DNA from: CAVVMA01 sp963788205
GTDB taxonomy: Bacteria > Desulfobacterota > Binatia > Binatales > Binataceae
DNA: 64,000 nucleotides
NCBI GenBank assembly: GCA_963788205.1
Contig: CAWBGG010000003.1
Location: 1-64,000, forward strand
Direction of reading: 5' to 3'
The notes under the pieces are model-generated. The model made no database searches. It worked only from the letters and a program-made list of their open reading frames with translations, and had not been told where the DNA came from. The translations under genes and the position numbers were made by a program. The number at the start of each line of letters is the position of its first letter. The stretch's first letter is position 1. Shown in pieces: positions 11,696-19,652 of the stretch.

Positions 11696-13397
11696 GCTTG
11701 CGGCCCTCGGACGCGATGGTAGTGAAACCGCCGAGCCGCGGGCGCAGTCGCTCGAGGTCGGAATCGTCTAGTACCAGCACCTTGGGTCCGCGCGTGTCCC
11801 AGAGCCGGAACAGGCCGTCGTCGGTGGCGAGAAACCAGCTCGCCGCGTCGGCGGAATGTTCCATGCCAAAGCGCAACTCGGTCGGCGGTCCATCGAGAAC
11901 CACGCGTCTGCGGCTGTAGAAAGCGAGCGCCTGAACGTAGCGATGGTAACAGATCAGCGTTGCGTCGGGAGCCTCAGCCGCGACCGTGCGGCACAAGGCC
12001 GCGTAGGAGCGCAGCGGCTCGGCCTCCAGCCGCGCGTAGCTTCCCGCAAGCAAAGCCGCAGCCATGGTCACAACGACGATCGCCGGCGCTGCCTCAACCC
12101 GTCGGCGCCCGATCGATAATCCCGCAAGCACGGCGCCCACGATCGCGATCAGCCCTATTGCGCGCAGCGCCGGACCTACCGCCGCCATGTAAGGAGTTGG
12201 TAGTCCTGCGAATGGCGCGGCGAGCGCCGCGGCTCCGATCAGACCCATCACGATGGATGCGGCCAGCGCGAAGCGCCGCACCCCGCTTCCGCGCAGCTCG
12301 ATGCCGATGACGCTATCGGCGATTACGATCGCGAGGGGCGGAAACGCGGGCAGGATGTATGGGATCAGCTTGCCGCTTGCGAGCGAGAAGAATACGAAAA
12401 TCACAGCCGCCGCGATTATACAGAAATCGCGCGCGGTGCGATTGGCGCTCGCTCGCGTGGCTGCGAGCGGAGCGAGGATCGACCAGGGAAGAAAGCCGAG
12501 AATGAGCACAGGAAAGTAAAAGTAGAGTGGTTGTCCGTGGCTGAAATTGGGATCGAAGAACCGGCGCAGGTGTTCGCCGATGAAGTAGAATTCCGCGAAG
12601 TCCGGTTGGCGCGCCGTTACGATCAGAAACCACGGCGCCGCGATCACGAAAGTGAGCAGCAATCCGAAAAGCGGATGCAATCGAGCGACCACGCGGCGCA
12701 GAGACCTCTCCCCCGACCGCTCTCCCAGAGACGCCGATCGGCGCTGCTCCCAGAACAGAAACACGATCGCCGCTGAAACCGGAATCACGATCGCGATCGG
12801 CCCTTTGGTGAGCGTTCCCAAAGCTATCGCGACATAGAAAAGCCATCGCCAGGCGCCACCCTCACTCCACGCCAGGAAGAAGGCGAATAGCGATAAGGTT
12901 ACGAGGCTGGTCAGCAGCATGTCGGTGGTCAGCACCTGCGCCATCGCGGCGAACAGCGGCGCCGTGGCGAGGATGGCGCCGGCCAGAATCGCGCGGTGAA
13001 AATCGAAGACCCGCGCCGCGAAGATCAACGTTGCGATCACGGCCGCAAATGCGGAGGCGGCAGGCACGAATCGCGCCGCGAATTGGCTTGGGCCTCCGAT
13101 CGCGAACGAAGCTGCCGTCAGCCAGTAGAGCAAGGGCGGCTTCTCGACGTAGGGGACGTAGTTGAGATGGGGCAGGACGAAATCACGCGCGGCGAGCATC
13201 TCGCGCGCGATTTCGGCGTAGCGCGCCTCGTCGGGTTCCCAGAGTCCGTAGCTGCCAAGATGGAAAAAAAAGACCGTCGCGGCGAGCGCGGTGACTGCGC
13301 CAAGGCCAACCGCCGGGCCCGGGCGTCGCGGCGTCCGCTGGGGGAGGCCGGCGCAGCCGGCCTCCCCCAGCGGCGCTCCCGCGGCGCCAATGTCCAC
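11655..13397 (-). CDS. ArnT-like (PMT family) glycosyltransferase
   Basis: About 580 residues of an inner-membrane GT-C enzyme. The first luminal loop has GLWEPDEARYAEIAREM, the ArnT/PMT signature with the catalytic acidic pair, followed by PHLNYVPYVEKPPLLYW. Roughly a dozen hydrophobic segments follow, then a soluble C-terminal domain. Such enzymes transfer a sugar from an undecaprenyl carrier to lipid A or another acceptor. The start is uncertain: an open frame runs to 13454, but the 5' end contains hairpin DNA. GTG 13397 is chosen as the last plausible start before the first membrane segment. Overlaps the flippase-like gene downstream. Confidence 0.85.
   Translation of the reverse strand: MDIGAAGAPLGEAGCAGLPQRTPRRPGPAVGLGAVTALAATVFFFHLGSYGLWEPDEARYAEIAREMLAARDFVLPHLNYVPYVEKPPLLYWLTAASFAIGGPSQFAARFVPAASAFAAVIATLIFAARVFDFHRAILAGAILATAPLFAAMAQVLTTDMLLTSLVTLSLFAFFLAWSEGGAWRWLFYVAIALGTLTKGPIAIVIPVSAAIVFLFWEQRRSASLGERSGERSLRRVVARLHPLFGLLLTFVIAAPWFLIVTARQPDFAEFYFIGEHLRRFFDPNFSHGQPLYFYFPVLILGFLPWSILAPLAATRASANRTARDFCIIAAAVIFVFFSLASGKLIPYILPAFPPLAIVIADSVIGIELRGSGVRRFALAASIVMGLIGAAALAAPFAGLPTPYMAAVGPALRAIGLIAIVGAVLAGLSIGRRRVEAAPAIVVVTMAAALLAGSYARLEAEPLRSYAALCRTVAAEAPDATLICYHRYVQALAFYSRRRVVLDGPPTELRFGMEHSADAASWFLATDDGLFRLWDTRGPKVLVLDDSDLERLRPRLGGFTTIASEGRKRAILRAEGLSGSN
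13336..13372. repeat. Perfect 17-bp hairpin 1
   Basis: CGCTGGGGGAGGCCGGC (13336-13352), loop GCA, and its exact complement (13356-13372). If the ArnT-like gene starts at 13397 this hairpin lies within its first 20 codons and encodes the low-complexity segment before the first membrane span. Confidence 0.9.
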
Positions 13398-13401
13398 AGC
13401 T

Positions 13402-13442
13402 CGCGTCACGTCGCTCAAGTGTAACTTGAGCGACGTGACGCG
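13402..13442. repeat. Perfect 19-bp hairpin 2
   Basis: CGCGTCACGTCGCTCAAGT (13402-13420), loop GTA, and its exact complement (13424-13442). It lies just upstream of the preferred start of the ArnT-like gene, in the intergenic region after ggt. No T-tract follows on either strand. Confidence 0.9.
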
Positions 13443-13463
13443 CCCAGCGCGCACGGGACCCCG

Positions 13464-13502
13464 CAGCGGGATGAAATCACCATCGGTGATTTCATCCCGC
13501 TG
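13464..13502. repeat. Perfect 18-bp hairpin 3
   Basis: CAGCGGGATGAAATCACC (13464-13481), loop ATC, and its exact complement (13485-13502). It starts 5 bases from the ggt stop codon (13507), in the position of a transcription terminator for ggt, though there is no clear T-run. Confidence 0.9.
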
Positions 13503-13506
13503 TCCC

Positions 13507-15264
13507 CTAATACCCCGACGCGCCGCCGCCCTTGCGCGGGTCGAATGCCCCGCGCAGGCCGCCGGGCGCGATCGTGATCGCGCCGACGGCGCCGAGCGAC
13601 GGTACCATCACGACCTTGTATCCCATCCGCGCCAGCGCGCCGCGCGTCGGTTCGGGCACTCCCGCTTCCGCCGCGACTACGTCGGGCGCGGCCTGCTCGT
13701 GAATCCGCGGCGTGTCAACCGCCTGCACCGGGTTCAGGTGGAAATCGAGGACGTCAAGCGCGACCTGGAGGACACCGCTGACGATCGTCGGCCCGCCTGA
13801 ACCGCCGAGCGTTAGCACGGGCACTCCCTTCCGGGTTACGATGAGCGGCGTCATGCTCGACAGCGGACGCTTGCCCGGCGCGATCGCGTTGGCCTTGGCG
13901 CCAACCAGCTTGTAGGCGTTGGGTACGCCCGGCGCGACGGCAAAGTCGTCCATCTCGTCATTCATGATGATCCCGAGCCCGGCCACCATCATCTTCGCGC
14001 CGAAGGGCGTGTTGATCGTCGTAGTAATCGTGACTACGTTGCCCTCGCGATCGACCACGCTGAGATCCGCGGTGCCGTGATCGTGCGCGGCTTCGACCGA
14101 GGCCGGAGCGGGCGGGTGATGGAGCGCGCGCATCCGGGCCTCCTTGATGTGATCCGCTGATAGCAGCGTGTCGATTGGCACGCGCACGAACGCGGGATCA
14201 GCGTACTGGTCGCGATCGAGAAAGCCTTGCCGCATCACTTCGATCAGGCGCGCCAAATACGGTGGCGTGTTGGCGCCCAGGCCGGCGAGTTGTCCGGCCT
14301 CCAGCATCCCGAGCATCTCGAGCACCACGCCGCCCGACGACGGCGGCGGCATCGCGTACACGTTGAATTCCCGGTACGAGCGCTCAAGCGGCATTCGCCA
14401 CACCGGCTGATATGCCGCCAGGTCGGCGTCCGAAACCAGCGCGCCCTGCGATTTCAGCCACATCCCGATCTGCGTCGCAATCGAGCCGCGGTAGAAATCG
14501 GCGGGATTGTCGCCCAGGCGCTCCAACGTCGCGGCGAGATCCTTCTCGACAATCGTGTCGCCCTGCTTGCGCGGCGTGCCGTCGGGATTGAGAAACACCG
14601 CCTTGAGACCGGGGTCGCGCGCCAGTGCCGGCACGGCATGCTCGATCTCTTTCGCGAGATGCTCGTTGAGTGGGAACCCGTTGCGCGCAAGCTCGATCGC
14701 GGGCGCAGCGACGGCGCTGAACTTCAGCTTGCCGAAGCGTCCCAGCGCGGCGCGGATGCCGGCGATCTCGCCCGGCACGGCGATCGCGAGCGGGCCGCTG
14801 CGAGCGGCGTCTTCGTCGGGATGACCGTCGCGTATGTACATCGTCGCGCTTGCGGCCGCGGGCGCGGTCTCGCGATAGTCCAGCGCGGAGACCTCGTTTT
14901 TCCGCGCCATATAGATCAGCATGAAGCCCCCGCCGCCGATTCCGCACGAGGCGGGATTTGTCACGCACATTGCGAGCGCGGTCGCGCAAGCCGCGTCGAC
15001 AGCGTTGCCGCCGCTCTGGAGAATCTTAACGCCAGCCTTCGAGGCCAGCTCGCTCTCCGAGACCACCATCGCGTGGCTTGCCTGCGCGGCCCATGCCGCG
15101 GCCCCTGGAGTGGCTGTAACCGGCGCGCTGGCAGGCGCAGTCGATTCGGGGGCATTCGCGACTGCGGCTGGCGTCGCCGCAGCCAGCCAGACAACTGCGC
15201 AGAGCGCGCAGATTAGAACCGTGTGCGAAGAGTCAAGCGGCGAGCACACCCGTCGGCGCGACAT
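13507..15264 (-). CDS. ggt: Gamma-glutamyltransferase, secreted
   Basis: 585 residues. It begins with an n-region MSRRR and a hydrophobic stretch ending near AVANA, a probable Sec signal peptide, so it should act in the periplasm. The body has AMVVSESELAS, GGNAVDAA, NPASCGIGGGGF and PPPSSGG motifs of the family. The autoproteolytic site is GTADLSVVDREGN: the nucleophile Thr of the small subunit is kept, but the second residue is Ala where E. coli has Thr. It cleaves or transfers the gamma-glutamyl group of glutathione and related peptides. ATG 15264 is chosen over longer readings because the signal peptide starts there. Confidence 0.93.
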   Translation of the reverse strand: MSRRRVCSPLDSSHTVLICALCAVVWLAAATPAAVANAPESTAPASAPVTATPGAAAWAAQASHAMVVSESELASKAGVKILQSGGNAVDAACATALAMCVTNPASCGIGGGGFMLIYMARKNEVSALDYRETAPAAASATMYIRDGHPDEDAARSGPLAIAVPGEIAGIRAALGRFGKLKFSAVAAPAIELARNGFPLNEHLAKEIEHAVPALARDPGLKAVFLNPDGTPRKQGDTIVEKDLAATLERLGDNPADFYRGSIATQIGMWLKSQGALVSDADLAAYQPVWRMPLERSYREFNVYAMPPPSSGGVVLEMLGMLEAGQLAGLGANTPPYLARLIEVMRQGFLDRDQYADPAFVRVPIDTLLSADHIKEARMRALHHPPAPASVEAAHDHGTADLSVVDREGNVVTITTTINTPFGAKMMVAGLGIIMNDEMDDFAVAPGVPNAYKLVGAKANAIAPGKRPLSSMTPLIVTRKGVPVLTLGGSGGPTIVSGVLQVALDVLDFHLNPVQAVDTPRIHEQAAPDVVAAEAGVPEPTRGALARMGYKVVMVPSLGAVGAITIAPGGLRGAFDPRKGGGASGY

Positions 15265-15394
15265 GAGGGGTTTACTAACAGCCGCCGCGAGCGAAAGATA
15301 GCCGGGTCTCGCGCAGTTTCGATAGCGCCGGATTAGATTTCGACGCCGCCACATGCTCTGATCGGCTGCGAAGGCAATTCACGGGAGGGCGCCA

Positions 15395-16225
15395 ATGGAA
15401 TTCGCCGAAATTATCTACGATAAGCAGGATCGAATCGCCACGGTCACTATGAACCGTCCGGATCGCCTCAATGCGTTCACGCCGCGGATGGGGGCGGAGA
15501 TGAAAACCGCGATGGTCGACGCCGATCGCGACCCGAATATACGCGCGATTATCGTGACCGGCGCGGGGCGCGGCTACTGCGCCGGCGCCGAGATGGGCAA
15601 CCTCTCGAGCGTGGCGCGCGGAGGCACGCGAGCCACCGATGCGGTCGGCACGCCTTCCACCGACGACCGCTGGCTCGATGAGCATCGCGCCGACTATCGT
15701 GGCCAGTTCTCCTGGGTGCTCGCGCTCGGCAAGCCTGTCATCGCGGCGATCAATGGCGCGTGCGTCGGTCTGGGGCTGACGAAGTCGCTCTATTACGACA
15801 TCAGGATTGCGTCGGAAAAGGCCCGCTTGGGGCTGATCTTCCCGCAGCGTGGGCTCGCGATCGAGCACGGCAGCAGTTGGATGCTCCCGCGGATCGTCGG
15901 CCTGACGCGCGCGATGGAGATGGCGCTCACGGGGCGGCTGCTCGACGCCCAGGAGGCCCTGGAAATCGGACTGGTCACGCGCGTGGTGCCGCCCGATCAG
16001 GTGATTCCAGCCGCGCGTGCGATCGCGACCGAGATCGCGGCCAAGTGCTCTCCGCTCGGAGTCGCGCAGGCCCGCCGGCTGGTCTATCGCCATCTGTTCA
16101 CCGACCTCGGGACCGCGATCAAGGAAGATGACGAGACGATGATTCGGATGCTGGGTTCGGAGGACTTCAAGGAGGGCGTCAGCGCGTTTCTGGAAAAGCG
16201 CGCGCCGCGTTGGCCGGGCCGCTGA
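15395..16225 (+). CDS. Enoyl-CoA hydratase/isomerase family protein
   Basis: 276 residues with the crotonase fold: MNRPDRLNAFT at the N-terminus, an oxyanion-hole segment GYCAGAEM, and NGACVGLGL. The Glu of the usual GGGxE hydratase motif is replaced (GLGLTKSL) and the second catalytic region reads GLIFPQRGLAIEHG, so it may be an isomerase or a different crotonase rather than a classical hydratase. The ATG has GGGAGG about 6 bases upstream. It is divergent from ggt with 130 bases between. Confidence 0.88.
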   Translation: MEFAEIIYDKQDRIATVTMNRPDRLNAFTPRMGAEMKTAMVDADRDPNIRAIIVTGAGRGYCAGAEMGNLSSVARGGTRATDAVGTPSTDDRWLDEHRADYRGQFSWVLALGKPVIAAINGACVGLGLTKSLYYDIRIASEKARLGLIFPQRGLAIEHGSSWMLPRIVGLTRAMEMALTGRLLDAQEALEIGLVTRVVPPDQVIPAARAIATEIAAKCSPLGVAQARRLVYRHLFTDLGTAIKEDDETMIRMLGSEDFKEGVSAFLEKRAPRWPGR

Positions 16226-16298
16226 AGGGCCTCGCGGTCACACCAAACAGCCTCGCAGCCGTCCCAAATGGGATGGAAAGGCGACCGCTCTTTACCCT

Positions 16299-16326
16299 TT
16301 GACGAGCCAAAATCTCAGTGTACTGT
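16299..16326 (+). promoter_or_regulatory. Possible sigma70-type promoter before the lipoprotein pair
   Basis: TTGACG at 16299-16304 and TACTGT at 16321-16326 are 16 bases apart. This would start a transcript about 150 bases before the first lipoprotein gene. It is the best promoter match in the 250-base gap 16226-16479; the remainder of the gap shows nothing else. Confidence 0.35.
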
Positions 16327-16479
16327 TGATCTATGGGTCGGGCACGTGAGTTGCTGTCCTAACCTGGGGGCAGCGGGGAGGCTTGTCCTCCTGCCGGCGC
16401 CGACGGTAGGTCAGTCGAACCCGTAACTGAAGCGACAGGCTTACGTAGCAGCAGGATGTGGAACAGGAGGCAATCGAAA

Positions 16480-16836
16480 ATGCTCGTACGACACAAGGAA
16501 CTACTCGGAACCATTGGGTTGATGTTGGCTGCGGTGCTGTTCCTGGCCGGCTGTTCGGGACAACCGCTGTCAACTCGTGAAGAAGGGGCTGGTATCGGCA
16601 CGGTGCTCGGCGCCGGCACCGGCGCGATAATCGGGGCCGCGGTCGGTCATCCGGCTGCTGGTGCCGCGATCGGCGGCGCACTGGGTCTCGGCGGCGGCGC
16701 GCTGGTCGGCAACCAGATGCAGAACGATGAATCGCAGCAGAACCAGACTCAGTCGCAAATCCAGCAACAGCAGCAGCAGATCGAACAACAGCGCCAGCAG
16801 ATCGAGCAACTCAAGACGCAGCAGGAAACTGAATAG
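16480..16836 (+). CDS. Glycine-zipper lipoprotein, copy 1
   Basis: 118 residues. A signal peptide ends in the lipobox LAGC, so the mature protein should be lipid-anchored. It continues with a glycine-zipper region (GAGTGAIIGAAVGH, GGALGLGGGALVG), as in YMGG/OmpA-linker type proteins, and ends in a glutamine-rich coiled coil (IQQQQQQIEQQRQQIEQLK). ATG 16480 has a strong AGGAGG at 16464-16469; an upstream in-frame ATG at 16456 precedes that site and is rejected. Its tandem neighbour is a close paralogue. A role in envelope integrity is likely by family, but not demonstrated. Confidence 0.85.
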   Translation: MLVRHKELLGTIGLMLAAVLFLAGCSGQPLSTREEGAGIGTVLGAGTGAIIGAAVGHPAAGAAIGGALGLGGGALVGNQMQNDESQQNQTQSQIQQQQQQIEQQRQQIEQLKTQQETE

Positions 16837-16846
16837 GAGGCTGGCG

Positions 16847-17200
16847 ATGGCAACCCGTGCACGGCTGGCCGGGCTTGGCGCTATCGCAATCGCGGCGCTG
16901 CTTTTGCTGGCCGGATGCTCCGGCCAGCCGCTATCGACTCGCGAGGAAGGCGCCGGTATCGGCACGATCATCGGCGCGGGCGCGGGCGCTATAATCGGAG
17001 CCGCAGTCGGTGCGCCGGGCGCGGGCGCCGCGATCGGTGGCGCATTGGGTCTTGGCGGTGGAGCGTTGCTCGGCAACGCGATGCAGAATCAGGAAACGCA
17101 GCAGGCTCAGACGGACAGCCAGATTCAGCAGCAGCAGCAGCAAATCGAGCAACAACGCCAACAAATCGAGCAGCTCAAGGTGCAGCAGGAAACCGAGTAG
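16847..17200 (+). CDS. Glycine-zipper lipoprotein, copy 2
   Basis: 117 residues, a tandem paralogue of the preceding gene with the same order: signal peptide, lipobox LAGC, SGQPLSTREEGAGIGT, glycine zipper, and the glutamine-rich coiled coil. From the lipobox onward the two are nearly identical, while the signal peptides differ. TAGGAGG just before ATG 16847 overlaps the stop of copy 1, so the two form an operon. The glycine zipper is hydrophobic enough to insert into a membrane, and the Gln/Arg coiled coil could mediate oligomerisation. Confidence 0.85.
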   Translation: MATRARLAGLGAIAIAALLLLAGCSGQPLSTREEGAGIGTIIGAGAGAIIGAAVGAPGAGAAIGGALGLGGGALLGNAMQNQETQQAQTDSQIQQQQQQIEQQRQQIEQLKVQQETE

Positions 17201-17272
17201 CGGCTTTCTATCGGGATGCCTGCGCGTTCCGTCGTTTCCGCGCCGCCGCGGCGTTATCGGGCTTAGATCACT

Positions 17273-18103
17273 TCAAACGGCGGGCGATTTTCGGCCGGTG
17301 TCGGGCTTGCAGAGATCGCACGGACGCATCCCGGCGCGCCGCGCGAGCGCCGGGTCGGCGAACATCATGAGCTTGTTCCGATTCGCCTGCCGCAGCGAGC
17401 GGCATTCGGGACGGCAATAGTATTTCGTGCCGCGATCGCCCATCACGCCGTGCAGCTGTTCGCCGCGATCGATTTCGAAGCCCTCTGCGCGGAGCAATTT
17501 GATCTTGCGGCCGGGTCCGCCGCCGTAATTGCCAACCATGCAGTCCGCGCGCACCACGCGATGGCACGGGACGTACACCGGGATCGGATTGGTCGCCATC
17601 GCGGTTCCGACCGCGCGTTGCGCGTTGGGCGCCCCGGTGGCGGCGGCCAGCGCCTGATAGGTCACGACCGACCCCAGCGGCACTTCGCACAAGCGCTGCA
17701 ATGCGTCGCGACGGAAGTCGCTATCGACCAAGCTCAGATCGACTTTACGGGTCAAGGCGCCGGCGTTGCCCTCCAGCAGCCGCTTGATCTCGCGCACGAC
17801 CGGCTCGACCGCGCGCGGGTCCTTGATCGGGTCGAATTTCTGCCTGAGCTTTTCGAGTTGCCGGTCCGTATCCCCGCAATCCATATAGTGGACCAGCACG
17901 AGGCCGCGGGAGCCCTCCGCTATCATCAACGGGCCGAGCGCAGAGGCAAACGCGCCGACGGCGACCTCGGGCCGGCGCATGATCGCGAACTTGCGCTCGA
18001 GCTGGGCGTGGGCCTTGCGCAGCAATCCATCGACGATCGCGTCGCCGGGGCCTGTCTCGGTCAGCGCTCGATCCAATTGTCGCATCGAATTGACGATCTT
18101 CAT
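17273..18103 (-). CDS. O6-methylguanine-DNA methyltransferase with C-terminal Ada-type zinc domain
   Basis: 276 residues. Residues about 50-225 are a methylated-DNA-protein cysteine methyltransferase: the active-site motif is VPCHRVVRAD, preceded by PLGSVVTYQALA. Residues about 230-270 match the Ada N-terminal zinc-binding domain: YYCRPEC and RPCDLCKPD give the four Cys ligands, with 27 residues between pairs. In E. coli Ada this domain is N-terminal, is methylated by phosphotriesters and then binds DNA. Here it is C-terminal and there is no AraC-type helix-turn-helix. The first 45 residues are helical and unassigned. The start overlaps the sigma-factor stop (ATGA), so translation is coupled. 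Confidence 0.88.
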   Translation of the reverse strand: MKIVNSMRQLDRALTETGPGDAIVDGLLRKAHAQLERKFAIMRRPEVAVGAFASALGPLMIAEGSRGLVLVHYMDCGDTDRQLEKLRQKFDPIKDPRAVEPVVREIKRLLEGNAGALTRKVDLSLVDSDFRRDALQRLCEVPLGSVVTYQALAAATGAPNAQRAVGTAMATNPIPVYVPCHRVVRADCMVGNYGGGPGRKIKLLRAEGFEIDRGEQLHGVMGDRGTKYYCRPECRSLRQANRNKLMMFADPALARRAGMRPCDLCKPDTGRKSPAV

Positions 18104-18606
18104 TTGGCGGCCTCCAGTTTCTTCATCGCCTTGAAGACGCTGGCGCGAGCGCTCTCGTTCGAGCATCCGAGCGCCACGCCGATTTCGCCGTAATCGAGTC
18201 CGCCGAACTTTCGCATCATGAGCGCGCTGCGCTGCTTTTCCGGGAGCTTCGCGACTATCCGCTTGATATGGATTACGCCGTCCCAGCCGGTGTGCGCGGG
18301 CGCGGCAATAGCCTCGGCGTCGCCGGCGTCGGTGGCGGGTGTCATCACGCGCGAGCGCCGGAGATTGTCGCGGGCGCGATTGCGGCACAGATTGGTCGCT
18401 ATCCGGTAGAGCCAGGGTTTGAGCCCGTCGGCGGATTTGACCTGCGGATAGGCGCGATAGGCCCGCAGCCAGGTCTCCTGGAACAGGTCCAACGCGTCGT
18501 CGCGATCACTCGTCATCCGGACCAGGTAGCGCATGATCGCGCGCTCGTGGATTTGAACCGCCTCCGCGAACGGCGGCGGCAGGCGGAGGCTTTCATTCAG
18601 GCCCAT
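18100..18606 (-). CDS. ECF-type RNA polymerase sigma factor
   Basis: 168 residues. Region 2 is DALDLFQETWLRAYRAYP with KPWLYRIATNLCRNRARD, and region 4 is LPEKQRSALMMRKFGGLDY followed by EIGVALGCSNESARASVFKA, the helix-turn-helix. ATG 18606 gives a normal ECF length; a longer reading to 18786 has no domain content. It is followed with a 4-base overlap by the methyltransferase-AdaZn gene. No separate anti-sigma gene is present. By position the methyltransferase could report DNA damage to this sigma factor; that is a hypothesis. Confidence 0.9.
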   Translation of the reverse strand: MGLNESLRLPPPFAEAVQIHERAIMRYLVRMTSDRDDALDLFQETWLRAYRAYPQVKSADGLKPWLYRIATNLCRNRARDNLRRSRVMTPATDAGDAEAIAAPAHTGWDGVIHIKRIVAKLPEKQRSALMMRKFGGLDYGEIGVALGCSNESARASVFKAMKKLEAAK

Positions 18607-18736
18607 CGTGACTCTTATAACCCCGCAACCCCCTCCGCTGTGAACCGGTCGCCATTGTGTGGGCGCGGGCTTTGCTTCGCGGGCCAATGCGAGGTAATTG
18701 CGTAGCTGTCGGGCTTCGCAGGGAGGTGGTACATCA

Positions 18737-19426
18737 ATGGACCCGGTCGTGCTGATCGCATTCTGGGCCGCGCTTTTCCTGATCACTCACCTCGGCGTGT
18801 CGTCGGTCGCGATTCGGCCGCGACTGGTGGCGGCGGTCGGCGAATCGCCTTATCGCGGAATCTACTCGTTGATCAGTTTCGCGACGCTGGTTCCGCTGGT
18901 GATCGTTTTCTTTCACAACAAGCACGCCGGCCCGATGCTATGGAACCTGCGCGACGTCGGGCCGGCGCGATGGCTGGTGTGGCTGATGATGCCGGCGGCT
19001 TTCGTCCTGCTTATCGCCGGGCTCATCAATCCGAATCCGGGCGCGGTCGGCGCACCTTCGAGCGCGGGGACGGCGCGCGGCGTGCTCAAGATCACGCGTC
19101 ATCCCTCGTTCGTCGCGATCTCGATGTTCGGCCTCGCGCACTTGCTGATGAACGGCTTCGCCGGCGACGTGCTGTTCTTCGCGACCTTTCCGGCGGTCGG
19201 AATCCTGGGCGGGCTGCATCAGGATCGGCGGAAGCTCGGCGAGATCGGCGACAAGTACCGGGGGTTGATGGCGGAGACCTCGTTCTTTCCCGGCGCGGCA
19301 TTGCTGAGCGGGCGCCAGCGATGGACCGCGAAGGATACCCCGTGGTTGCCAATCCTGATCGGCGTCGCGACCGCGGCGCTGGTCGTGTTCGTGCATCCGA
19401 GGCTTTTCGGCGGCAATCCGCTGTGA
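18737..19426 (+). CDS. NnrU family membrane protein
   Basis: 229 residues and six likely membrane segments. The sequence carries the family features: a Gly-rich loop, GVLKITRHPSFVAISMFGLAHL with conserved Arg-His, and RYRGL-like KYRGLMAETSFFP. NnrU is associated with nitric oxide/nitrite metabolism in denitrifiers and related to isoprenylcysteine methyltransferases; no denitrification genes are nearby, so a specific role cannot be assigned. ATG 18737 has GGGAGG about 10 bases upstream. A good intrinsic terminator follows at 19511. Confidence 0.85.
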   Translation: MDPVVLIAFWAALFLITHLGVSSVAIRPRLVAAVGESPYRGIYSLISFATLVPLVIVFFHNKHAGPMLWNLRDVGPARWLVWLMMPAAFVLLIAGLINPNPGAVGAPSSAGTARGVLKITRHPSFVAISMFGLAHLLMNGFAGDVLFFATFPAVGILGGLHQDRRKLGEIGDKYRGLMAETSFFPGAALLSGRQRWTAKDTPWLPILIGVATAALVVFVHPRLFGGNPL

Positions 19427-19510
19427 TGATGAACCATTTGCAAGCGGCTGAAACTCACGTACAATGAATTTTGCCGGCCGGGGTTTGCCCCCCTTTTCCC
19501 GGCCAGCTAG

Positions 19511-19551
19511 GGGGTCGGGAGGAGCAATCCTCCTCGACCCCGACTTTTTTT
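19511..19551 (+). terminator. Intrinsic terminator after the NnrU gene
   Basis: GGGGTCGGGAGGA pairs with TCCTCC-T-CGACCCC with one bulge and a 4-base loop, followed by seven T residues. A second, GC-rich hairpin (GGCCGGG 19476-19482 with CCCGGCC 19498-19504) lies just before it. Together they occupy most of the gap 19427-19652. Confidence 0.85.
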
Positions 19552-19652
19552 GAACGATCGTATAGATTTGACTCTGAAGTTCGTCGCTGGCGTGTGTCGG
19601 CGGCCTCGCCGGCTATCCGACGAAATCGTCCCGAGAACGAGACAGTGTGCGT

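Noticed and set aside
13336..13502. Hairpin cluster as integron attC sites or a phage attachment site
   Set aside because: No integrase gene, no cassette array and no conserved attC core sequences; the stems are perfect and unrelated to one another.
14227..15216. Long plus-strand frame antisense to ggt (329 codons)
   Set aside because: Same shadow effect; no domain, and ggt explains the region.
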